From UBA8437 sp963578885 (GTDB lineage Bacteria > Planctomycetota > Planctomycetia > Planctomycetales > Planctomycetaceae), in the NCBI GenBank assembly GCA_963578885.1, contig CAUZEQ010000241.1, forward strand, positions 1 to 7,533: a stretch of DNA of 7,533 nucleotides, read 5' to 3'. The notes below the pieces were generated by a model that was given only the letters and a program-made list of their open reading frames with translations, was not told the DNA's origin and searched no databases. Shown one piece after another: positions 1 through 5,757 of this stretch. The first letter of the stretch is position 1. The number at the start of each line of letters is the position of its first letter. A program made the translations under genes and the position numbers.

Positions 1-186
1 GAGGTCGACGGCCACGATCTGGCCGTCCGCGTCCGTTTCCAGCGGGCAGAGCGACTCGAGCGCCGTGGCCATCTGGTCACCGTGTTCGGCCAATGCGGAG
101 ACGACATCGTCGGGTGGCCCTTCGGGGTCACCGCAGCCAGAAAGTCCGGCGAGAGCCAGGCAGAGCAGGCGGAGGCGGTGTGGCAT
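1..186 (-). CDS. Putative lipoprotein, N-terminal part (possible LRR protein), cut by window edge
   Basis: Reading the minus strand from the ATG at 186-184 gives 62 uninterrupted codons to the window edge, so the gene continues to the left. The N-terminus is a classic lipoprotein signal: basic MPHRLR, then a hydrophobic stretch LLCLALAG, then the lipobox L15-S-G-C18. C18 would become the diacylated N-terminal Cys. Position +2 is Gly, not Asp; by the E. coli rule this would mean outer-membrane sorting, but the rule is untested in planctomycetes. After a short acidic/Pro linker, the segment from about residue 26 (ALAEHGDQ...ALESL...ETDADGQIVAVDL) resembles the first unit of planctomycete leucine-rich-repeat proteins (pattern L..LG....D.dG.Vv.VdL). 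The LRR call is an inference from one partial unit. No Shine-Dalgarno precedes the ATG, and a TACAAT box lies only 8 nt upstream, which hints at a leaderless or near-leaderless mRNA. It is divergent from the sulfatase operon. Confidence 0.72.
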   Translation of the reverse strand, partial: MPHRLRLLCLALAGLSGCGDPEGPPDDVVSALAEHGDQMATALESLCPLETDADGQIVAVDL

Positions 187-194
187 CGGCGTCG

Positions 195-200
195 ATTGTA
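195..200 (-). promoter_or_regulatory. Candidate -10 box TACAAT for the lipoprotein gene
   Basis: On the minus strand, TACAAT differs from TATAAT at one position and ends 8 nt before the ATG at 186. A start site 6-8 nt downstream would fall at or next to the ATG. No convincing TTGACA-like -35 lies 16-18 bp upstream; that space is filled by the heptamer direct repeat at 204-220, as might occur at an activator-dependent promoter. The assignment rests only on sequence resemblance and position. Confidence 0.35.
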
Positions 201-203
201 GCC

Positions 204-220
204 GGATTCGTCAGGATTCG
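204..220. repeat. Tandem heptamer GGATTCG, 10-bp period (candidate operator)
   Basis: GGATTCG occurs at 204-210 and again at 214-220, separated by TCA, so the copies are exactly one helical turn apart. A degenerate third copy (CGATGCG) may start at 225. The pair lies immediately upstream of the TACAAT box of the minus-strand lipoprotein gene, where an activator or response-regulator dimer would sit. Seven-base matches can arise by chance, so this is a modest call. Confidence 0.3.
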
Positions 221-284
221 GACCCGATGCGACCGCAGAACCGGGCTGTAGCGAATTGAGTGCGTCGGGGACCCGCCGCCGTGA

Positions 285-337
285 TGGTGGTGGTGGTGCG
301 GGTGTGGGTGTGGGTGTGGGTGTGGGTGTGGGGAGGG
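285..337 (+). repeat. Simple-repeat tract: (TGG)4 then (GGGTGT)5, predicted G-quadruplex
   Basis: Positions 285-296 are four TGG trinucleotides. Positions 300-329 are five perfect copies of the hexamer GGGTGT, followed by GGGGAGGG (330-337). This gives seven G-tracts of at least three G (300, 306, 312, 318, 324, 330, 335), mostly separated by TGT loops, all on the plus (coding) strand. That is an excellent intramolecular G-quadruplex pattern with three-nucleotide loops. The tract ends 5 bp before the TAGGAT box at 343-348, so it would cover the -35 region of the sulfatase promoter. Perfect short tandem repeats are prone to copy-number change by replication slippage. Confidence 0.9.
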
Positions 338-340
338 ACC

Positions 341-366
341 GGTAGGATGGTGTGAAAGTGGTCGAG
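341..366 (+). promoter_or_regulatory. Candidate promoter/leader of the sulfatase operon (TAGGAT box)
   Basis: GGTAGGATG (341-349) contains TAGGAT (343-348), a TAnnAT-type -10 candidate 40 bp before the preferred sulfatase start at 389. It is followed by GTGAAAGTGGTCGAG (352-366). Both blocks recur almost unchanged upstream of the DUF1592-family gene (2364-2397), though with different spacing, which supports a functional leader. No TTGACA-like -35 is present; the expected position (about 320-325) lies inside the GGGTGT repeat. Confidence 0.35.
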
Positions 367-375
367 TCAACGGAT

Positions 376-380
376 GGGAG
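376..380 (+). promoter_or_regulatory. Ribosome binding site GGGAG deciding the sulfatase start
   Basis: GGGAG ends 8 nt before the ATG at 389, an ideal Shine-Dalgarno spacing. The in-frame ATG at 374 has no purine-rich SD at a proper distance and itself overlaps this site. This favours the 389 start. Confidence 0.6.
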
Positions 381-388
381 TCCGACTG

Positions 389-1843
389 ATGAGCAAGCTG
401 CGTCAAGTCCTGGCTGTTGTCGGCGTGCTGGTCCTGCTGGCCAACGCTGTGTTCGCATCGAGCAAGCCGAACATCATCCTGGTGATGGCCGATGATCAGG
501 GCTGGGGCGACATGGCCTACAACGGTCACCCACTGCTCAAGACTCCCAACTTCGATAAGGCCGCCGCCAGCGGGTTGCGGTTCGACCGCTTTTACGCCGC
601 CGCTCCGGTCTGCTCGCCGACCCGTGCCAGCGTATTGACCGGCCGGCACCCGAATCGATCGGGAGTCTTCAAGTGGGGTTACCCGCTGCGTCCACAGGAG
701 TCGACGGTGGCCGAGGTGTTGAAGAGTGCCGGGTACGCGACGGCTCACTTCGGCAAGTGGCACCTGGGCAGTGTCCGCCGAGGAAGCCCGGCTCATCCGG
801 GGCACAACGGGTTTGATCACTGGCTGAGTGCTCCGAATTTCTACGACAACAACGCGATCCTGTCGCTCAAGGGCAAGGCGGTGCAGACGACCGGGGAGAG
901 TTCGATGGTGGCGGTGGATGCGGCGCTTCGGTGGATCGGCCGCGAGTCGAAGAGCGAGCATCCCTTCCTGGCCGTGGTCTGGTTCGGTTCGCCGCACTCA
1001 CCCCACCGTGCCTTCGCAGAGGACCGCAAGCACTATGCCGACCAGCCGAAGCGGAACCAGCACTTCCTGGGCGAGGTGACCGGCATGGACCGGGCGTTTG
1101 GAAAACTGCGAGACGCCCTGGGACCGCTGGGGATCCGCGAGAACACGATCCTGTGGTACTGCAGCGACAACGGGGCTTTGCCGCGAGTCGGTTCGGCCGG
1201 GCCGTTCCGCGGCAAGAAGGGGCAGATCTACGAGGGCGGGCTGCTGGTGCCGTCGATTCTCGAATGGCCCGCGCGGATCAAGTCGCCCGCCAGGACGTCG
1301 GTTCGCTGCAACACCTGCGACATCTATCCCACGCTGCTGGAACTCGTCGGAGCCAGGGCCAGGCACCAGCCGAAGCTCGACGGCGTGAGCCTGGTGGGGG
1401 TGATCGATGGCAAAACTTCGAAGCGGTCTCGGCCGATGGGCTTCTGGGATTACCGGACCCGCGGCATCAGTACTCCTTCGGCCAAGTGGATGGGCGAGCT
1501 GCTGGCCGCCCAGCAGGCCGGCAACGACCTGCCGCCTCACCCCTCCAGCCAGAAGGCGGCTCAGCTGCCCAGCCCCGCTCACCCCAAGAACCGGTTCCCC
1601 GGACACGCCGCCTGGATCGACGGAGACTGGAAACTGCACCGGATCGATGCCAGGGACGGGAGTGTGAGGTTCGAGCTGTATGACCTGTCGTCCGACCGGT
1701 CCGAAAAGACCAACCTGGCTGCACGGCAGCCCGAACGCGTCGCGAAGCTGAAGCGGGGCCTGAGGCGATGGCTGGAATCGGTCGTGGGCAGCTACAACGG
1801 TGAGGACTACCCCGAGGACGCCTCAGGCAAACCGACCCGATGA
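389..1843 (+). CDS. Secreted FGly-type sulfatase (arylsulfatase A-like, S1 family)
   Basis: Predicted to hydrolyse sulfate esters, probably on sulfated polysaccharide, outside the cytoplasm; the exact substrate cannot be read from sequence. From the start at 389 it has 484 residues, normal for the family. Residues 1-23 are a Sec signal peptide (MSKLRQ, hydrophobic core, cleavage near VFA|SS). The active-site set is complete: D35/D36 in MADDQGWGD; C75-S-P-T-R79, the C-x-P-x-R site where Cys becomes formylglycine; K123 and H125 in FGKWHLG; H203 in GSPHSPH; D260/N261 in SDNG; and K277 in GKKGQIYEGG. The C-terminal part (GHAAWIDGDWKLHRI, LYDLSSDRSEKTNL) is the usual sulfatase C-terminal subdomain. 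An alternative start at 374 would add five residues but lacks a good SD. No FGly-generating enzyme is in the window, so maturation must be supplied elsewhere. The stop overlaps the next gene's start as ATGA. Confidence 0.95.
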   Translation: MSKLRQVLAVVGVLVLLANAVFASSKPNIILVMADDQGWGDMAYNGHPLLKTPNFDKAAASGLRFDRFYAAAPVCSPTRASVLTGRHPNRSGVFKWGYPLRPQESTVAEVLKSAGYATAHFGKWHLGSVRRGSPAHPGHNGFDHWLSAPNFYDNNAILSLKGKAVQTTGESSMVAVDAALRWIGRESKSEHPFLAVVWFGSPHSPHRAFAEDRKHYADQPKRNQHFLGEVTGMDRAFGKLRDALGPLGIRENTILWYCSDNGALPRVGSAGPFRGKKGQIYEGGLLVPSILEWPARIKSPARTSVRCNTCDIYPTLLELVGARARHQPKLDGVSLVGVIDGKTSKRSRPMGFWDYRTRGISTPSAKWMGELLAAQQAGNDLPPHPSSQKAAQLPSPAHPKNRFPGHAAWIDGDWKLHRIDARDGSVRFELYDLSSDRSEKTNLAARQPERVAKLKRGLRRWLESVVGSYNGEDYPEDASGKPTR

Positions 1844-2289
1844 ACAAGGCCTTCGTCAAGGAACCGGAATTCGACGGCCGGGCCTATTGCCCGCGGTGCG
1901 GGCAACTGGGAATCTCGGTGCAGGCAGTCACGCTCGACGCGTTTGTTCAGCAGGCGGCTCGCGGAGACCTCGGCGATGACGCCTGGTTCTGTGGCTTCGA
2001 GCGCTGCGAAGTCGCCTACTTCGACCTCTTCGAGTCCACCGTCGCCACCGACCAGCTGCTCCGCAGTGTCTATCCCATGGACCTGCACGCCCCGATCTGC
2101 GGGTGCTTTGGATTGCAGATGTCGGACATCGAAGAGGACGTCGCGGAGGGCCATCCCTCTCGATTGCGTGAACTGTCCGAGAGGTCTCGCAGCGACGAGG
2201 CACGTTGCCAAAGCGCGGCTGCCGACGGTCGTTGCTGCATGCAGGAGGCTCAGAGGATCTACTTCAGGCTCCGCGGCGGAGTCGGATGA
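1840..2289 (+). CDS. CopZ-like zinc/[2Fe-2S] protein without HMA domain
   Basis: This 149-residue protein resembles the N-terminal domain of Archaeoglobus CopZ-type copper chaperones, which binds one zinc and one [2Fe-2S] cluster. It has nine Cys. C17-PR-C20 and C51-GFER-C56, with EVAYF after the latter, look like the zinc site. C87-G-C89-FG together with C123 and C132-C133 look like the Bfd-like cluster site (CxC, then C...CC). The usual NP between the last Cys elements is replaced (CQSAAADGRCC), a somewhat degenerate form. It ends at residue 149, with no heavy-metal-associated (HMA) domain, unlike full CopZ. There is no signal peptide, so it is probably cytoplasmic. Its ATG overlaps the sulfatase TGA (ATGA) and no good SD precedes it, so translation probably depends on coupling to the sulfatase. 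A role in metal or electron delivery is inference. Alternative: a generic Bfd-like ferredoxin of unknown partner. Confidence 0.8.
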   Translation: MNKAFVKEPEFDGRAYCPRCGQLGISVQAVTLDAFVQQAARGDLGDDAWFCGFERCEVAYFDLFESTVATDQLLRSVYPMDLHAPICGCFGLQMSDIEEDVAEGHPSRLRELSERSRSDEARCQSAAADGRCCMQEAQRIYFRLRGGVG

Positions 2290-2297
2290 AACTCTGT

Positions 2298-2324
2298 GGG
2301 AACCGGAATCGCATACCGGTTCCT
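2298..2324 (+). terminator. Hairpin after the sulfatase/CopZ-like operon (candidate terminator)
   Basis: GGAACCGG (2299-2306) and CCGGTTCC (2316-2323) form a perfect 8-bp stem around a 9-nt loop; a G-U pair (2298/2324) can extend it. It begins 9 nt after the stop of the CopZ-like gene and lies before the next promoter candidate. No U-tract follows (TCTCGAT), so it is not a canonical intrinsic terminator; it may act with Rho or protect the mRNA 3' end. Confidence 0.5.
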
Positions 2325-2363
2325 CTCGATGAACCCCGGCGGGTGTCTCGGCGACCCCGCTGC

Positions 2364-2397
2364 GGTAGGATGTCAGCCGGCGTGAAGGGTGGTCGAG
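2364..2397 (+). promoter_or_regulatory. Candidate promoter/leader of the DUF1592-DUF1552 operon (TAGGAT box)
   Basis: GGTAGGATG (2364-2372) contains TAGGAT (2366-2371), a TAnnAT-type -10 candidate 65 bp before the chosen start at 2437. GTGAAGGGTGGTCGAG (2382-2397) follows. The same two blocks precede the sulfatase gene at 341-349 and 352-366. No clear -35 hexamer is visible around 2343-2348. Confidence 0.35.
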
Positions 2398-2423
2398 GTA
2401 TCGGGTCTCGCTGTGGGTGAGGC

Positions 2424-2428
2424 AGGAG
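2424..2428 (+). promoter_or_regulatory. Ribosome binding site AGGAG deciding the start of the DUF1592-family gene
   Basis: AGGAG ends 8 nt before the ATG at 2437. The longer in-frame reading from a GTG at 2389 would place this SD inside the coding region and add 16 residues ahead of the signal peptide, so 2437 is preferred. Confidence 0.7.
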
Positions 2429-2436
2429 CAACTGGC

Positions 2437-5400
2437 ATGATTCTGTGCAACCGGCGAGATCGGCGGCGACCTGTCCGGGTCCCTCTGGCGGTCGCCGTCA
2501 TGATCGCCTCGAGCCTCGCCGCTGCCGGACGATCCCTGGCCGAGGACGTGAAGCCGTTTGAAAGGCTCGATGCCGACTACAGCAAGTCGGTCCGGCCGTT
2601 GCTGAGCAGGTTCTGCCTGGGATGCCACTCGACGAAGAAGAAGGTCGGCGAATTGGATCTCGAGCAGTTCGCCACGTTCGCCTCGGTTCGCAAGGGGACC
2701 CGGTCGTGGTTGAAGGTCGTCGAGATGCTCGACAACGGCGAGATGCCTCCCAGGAAGTCGGCTCAGCCGGACGCCGCGGCTCGCAAGACGATCAGGGACT
2801 GGGTCGCACGCTACCTGAACGCCGAGGCGTTGGCCCGGGCGGGAGATCCGGGGCCGGTGGTGTTGAGGCGACTGAACAATGCTGAATACACCTATACGAT
2901 CCGCGACCTGGTCGGGGTTCCCTTGAGTCCGGCGGCGGAATTCCCGACCGAGGGTGCTGCGGGTGAGGGGTTCACCAACACGGGAAACGCACTGGTGATG
3001 TCGCCGGCGCTGTTGCGCAAGTACCTCGACGCCGGCCAGGAAGTCGCCCGGCACGCGATGCTGGTCCCCGACGGGATCCGGTTCTCTCCGGGAGTCAGCC
3101 GCCGCGACTGGACCGACCAGCTGCTCGCCGAAATCCGCGGTCTCTACGGTCGCTTCACCGTCACCGTCAAGTTGCACTCGCACTACAACCTGCCCAAGAT
3201 GTCGCACTTGGGCAACGCTGGCCAGCTGCCGCTGGAATCCTACTTCGCCGCGACGCTGGTCGATCGGCAGGGGCTGAGCACCGGCCAGGTGTCGGTTGCC
3301 GAGGTCGCCAGGCGGCGCGGACTCAACGCCCGCTACCTGCAACGGCTGTGGTCGGAACTGAATCAGAAGGACCCCTCGACGCTGTTGGCCGAACTCGCTC
3401 GCCGATGGCAACAGGCCAAGCCGGGCCAGGAGAAGGAGTTGGCCGAATGGGTCAAGGGCTGGCAACGCGGGCTGTGGGTCTTCAACCCCGTCGGCCTGAT
3501 CGGCAAGAAGGGCAGCCGTCCCCGCTGGATGGAGGCCGCGATTCCGCTGCTGGTCGAACAGGAACTCAAGCTGCCGATCGCCGCAGCCAAGCCCAAGCCC
3601 GCTGATCCCGCTGACAAGAAAAAGAAAAAGGCCGATGGCAAGACGCCGGCCACGCTGACCGTGTCGCTGGTCGTCACCGACGCCGGTGACGGCAACACCA
3701 ACGACTTCGTTCTCCTGCAAAAGCCCCGCCTGGTCCTCAAAGACAAGCCAGACATCCTGCTCAAGGACCTGTTGAAGCCCGCCGCCAAGCCCAAGCCTCA
3801 AGAGCTGAAGCTGCCCGAGGGTCACCGGATCCTCGATGCGTCGCACTTCGGCAAGCACCCCGATGGCAAGGCCATCGACGCGACGTCGATCTGCGTCCAG
3901 GCACCTGCGGTGATTCGGATCGAGCTGCCACTGGAGGTGGCCGGTGGGCGTGAGCTGGTGATGACGGCCCGGCTGGATCCTCGCCGAGGCGCCGCCGGCA
4001 GTGCTCAGGTCGAGCTGGTCAGTGGAATCGGAAAGGCCGTCGCAGGACTGAAGGCCAGCCAGGTCAGCGTGACCTACGGCAAGATCAACATCGGTGCTGA
4101 TGTCCGCGACGTCACGTTCCGCAACCCGGTGCTGGTCTCAGAGGGCAGTCGGGCCAGGGCCCGATTCGCCGAGGCGATGCAAGAGCACCGCAGCCTGTTT
4201 CCCGCCGCGCTGTGCTACACGCAGATTGTGCCTGTCGACGAGTTGCTGACCCTGACGCTGATGTACCGCGAGGACGATCACCTGGTCCGACTGATGCTCG
4301 ACACGCAGCAGGCCGCCCGTCTCGAGACGCTCTGGGACCAGCTGATCTATGTCTCACACGAGCCTTTTCGACTCTCCGACGTCCTCGACTCGCTGCTGGA
4401 AACCACGATCGATCATCCCCAGGAGGGAATCTTCGACCAGATGGTCAAGGACGTCCGCAAGCGGACCGAGCGGTTCCGCCAGCGGTTGAAGGTGACCGAG
4501 CCCAAGCACCTCGACGCTGTGATCGAGCTGGCCGAGCGTGCGTGGCGGCGTCCTCTGGATTTCGACGATCGAGCCGCGTTGCGCGGGTTGTACCGAAAGT
4601 TGCGGGGCCTGGACCTTTCGCACGACGCCGCCATCCGGATGACCCTGGCCCGCGTCTTCGTCTCCTCGTCGTTCCTCTATCGGCTCGAAGAGTCACCCGT
4701 TGGCGAGACGGCCGCCGATGTCAGTGCCTGGGAACTCGCCAGCCGGCTCAGCTACTTCCTGTGGTCAACGACTCCGGATGCGCAGTTGCGGCAGGCGGCT
4801 GCATCGGGTCGCCTCTGCGAGAGCGGTCCGCTGTTGTACCAGTCGCGTCGTCTGCTGAGCGATCCACGGGTGCGGCGGTTGGCGACCGAGTTCGCCTGCC
4901 AGTGGATCCACGTGCATAACTTCGATCCGAACATCGAAAAGAGCAAGAAGCAGTTTCCCGAGTTCGTGAAGCTGCGGGGCGACATGTACGAGGAGACGAT
5001 CCGATTCTTCACCGACCTGTTCCAGCACGACCGCTCGCTGCTGGGCCTGCTCGACTCGGATCACACGTTTGTCAACAAGCGGCTGGGCGACTTCTATGGC
5101 ATCCCGGGGCTGAAGGGCGACGGCTGGCAGAGGGTGGATGGAGTCCGCAAGTACGGACGTGGCGGAGTGCTGGGGTTGGCCACGACGCTGGCGACCCAGT
5201 CGGGTGCCAGTCGGACCAGCCCGATCCTGCGAGGCAACTGGATCAGCGAGGTGCTGTTGGGTGAGCGATTGCCGCGGCCGCCGAAGAACGTGCCGCAGTT
5301 GGCCGATGAGGTGCCCGAGGGGCTCAGCGAACGGCAGCTGATCGAACGTCACAGCTCCGACGCAGCTTGCGCGAAATGCCACTCGCGGATCGACCCGTTC

Positions 5401-5757
5401 GGTTTCGCACTCGAACACTTCGACGCGATCGGCAGGCGTCGGGAAAAGAGTGCCGGCGGGGTCGCGATCGACTCGAAGACGATACTGCCCGATGGCACGA
5501 AGATCGATGGGGTCGACGGCTTGCGAGGATACCTGCTGAAGCAGCGCAGAGAGGCGTTCCTGCGTCAATTCTGCCGCAAGCTGCTCGGTTACGCCCTGGG
5601 TCGGGAATTGCAGTTGTCGGATCGGCCGCTTGTCGATGAAATGCTGAAGCGGCTGGCCGGAAAGAACTATCGTTTCTCAGTGGCAGTTGAGACAATCGTA
5701 ACCAGCCGACAGTTTCGGATGATCCGCGGGACACCCGCAGACAGAGGCAAACCATGA
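2437..5757 (+). CDS. Exported di-heme planctomycete cytochrome protein (DUF1587/1595/1592/1588/1585)
   Basis: A 1106-residue protein of a planctomycete family with no established biochemical role, predicted to be an exported redox protein. In order: Sec-type signal about 1-35 (basic RRDRRRPVR, hydrophobic core, SLA|ED); a planctomycete cytochrome c domain about 45-105 with heme motif C60-LG-C63-H64; DUF1587 about 142-207 (LRRLNNAEYTYTIRDL); a long family-specific middle region about 220-600 that includes a Lys/Pro-rich linker (385-402) and a segment with DAGDGNTNDF; DUF1595 about 690-752; DUF1592 about 762-890 (LASRLSYFLWS); DUF1588 about 905-1003 with a second heme motif C978-AK-C981-H982 and then IDPFGFALEHFD; and DUF1585 about 1015-1095 (FCRKLLGYALGRELQLSD). 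Both CxxCH motifs suggest covalent c-type heme. Domain limits are estimates by eye. The stop overlaps the DUF1552 start as ATGA, so the two are translationally coupled and probably partners. Confidence 0.93.
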   Translation: MILCNRRDRRRPVRVPLAVAVMIASSLAAAGRSLAEDVKPFERLDADYSKSVRPLLSRFCLGCHSTKKKVGELDLEQFATFASVRKGTRSWLKVVEMLDNGEMPPRKSAQPDAAARKTIRDWVARYLNAEALARAGDPGPVVLRRLNNAEYTYTIRDLVGVPLSPAAEFPTEGAAGEGFTNTGNALVMSPALLRKYLDAGQEVARHAMLVPDGIRFSPGVSRRDWTDQLLAEIRGLYGRFTVTVKLHSHYNLPKMSHLGNAGQLPLESYFAATLVDRQGLSTGQVSVAEVARRRGLNARYLQRLWSELNQKDPSTLLAELARRWQQAKPGQEKELAEWVKGWQRGLWVFNPVGLIGKKGSRPRWMEAAIPLLVEQELKLPIAAAKPKPADPADKKKKKADGKTPATLTVSLVVTDAGDGNTNDFVLLQKPRLVLKDKPDILLKDLLKPAAKPKPQELKLPEGHRILDASHFGKHPDGKAIDATSICVQAPAVIRIELPLEVAGGRELVMTARLDPRRGAAGSAQVELVSGIGKAVAGLKASQVSVTYGKINIGADVRDVTFRNPVLVSEGSRARARFAEAMQEHRSLFPAALCYTQIVPVDELLTLTLMYREDDHLVRLMLDTQQAARLETLWDQLIYVSHEPFRLSDVLDSLLETTIDHPQEGIFDQMVKDVRKRTERFRQRLKVTEPKHLDAVIELAERAWRRPLDFDDRAALRGLYRKLRGLDLSHDAAIRMTLARVFVSSSFLYRLEESPVGETAADVSAWELASRLSYFLWSTTPDAQLRQAAASGRLCESGPLLYQSRRLLSDPRVRRLATEFACQWIHVHNFDPNIEKSKKQFPEFVKLRGDMYEETIRFFTDLFQHDRSLLGLLDSDHTFVNKRLGDFYGIPGLKGDGWQRVDGVRKYGRGGVLGLATTLATQSGASRTSPILRGNWISEVLLGERLPRPPKNVPQLADEVPEGLSERQLIERHSSDAACAKCHSRIDPFGFALEHFDAIGRRREKSAGGVAIDSKTILPDGTKIDGVDGLRGYLLKQRREAFLRQFCRKLLGYALGRELQLSDRPLVDEMLKRLAGKNYRFSVAVETIVTSRQFRMIRGTPADRGKP

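Noticed and set aside
300..337. GGGTGT array as a CRISPR or telomere
   Set aside because: The units are only 6 bp with no spacers, so it is not CRISPR. It lies internally between divergent genes, so a telomere is not supported.
374..388. Upstream ATG start for the sulfatase
   Set aside because: It has no SD at good spacing, while GGGAG lies 8 nt before the ATG at 389. It remains possible and would add five residues.
128..997. Minus-strand open frame with a His/Pro-rich run (PHPHPH, HHHHHH)
   Set aside because: The His/Pro run is only the reverse reading of the GGGTGT/TGG simple repeat, and the rest is antisense to the sulfatase signal peptide and catalytic core, including C-S-P-T-R.
931..1683. 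250-codon plus-strand frame inside the sulfatase gene
   Set aside because: It is in another frame of a gene with a complete catalytic motif set, is Arg/Ala/Gly-rich and has no recognisable motif: a shadow frame.
2389..2436. GTG start for the DUF1592-family protein
   Set aside because: It would put 16 residues before the signal peptide and bury the AGGAG SD. The GTG itself belongs to the leader block shared with the sulfatase gene.
3616..3630. AAGAAAAAGAAAAAG as a programmed slippage site
   Set aside because: The heptamer in frame is G-AAA-AAG, not A-AAA-AAG. The zero frame continues into conserved DUF1595/1592/1588/1585 domains, so a Lys-rich linker explains the run.
1807..3858. 683-codon open frame on the minus strand
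   Set aside because: It is antisense to three well-supported genes and crosses the hairpin and promoter region between them. It has no recognisable motif, signal or SD, and open antisense frames are expected in GC-rich DNA with strong third-position GC bias.
4765..5568. 267-codon minus-strand frame
   Set aside because: It is antisense to the DUF1592/DUF1588 domains, with no motif, signal or SD.
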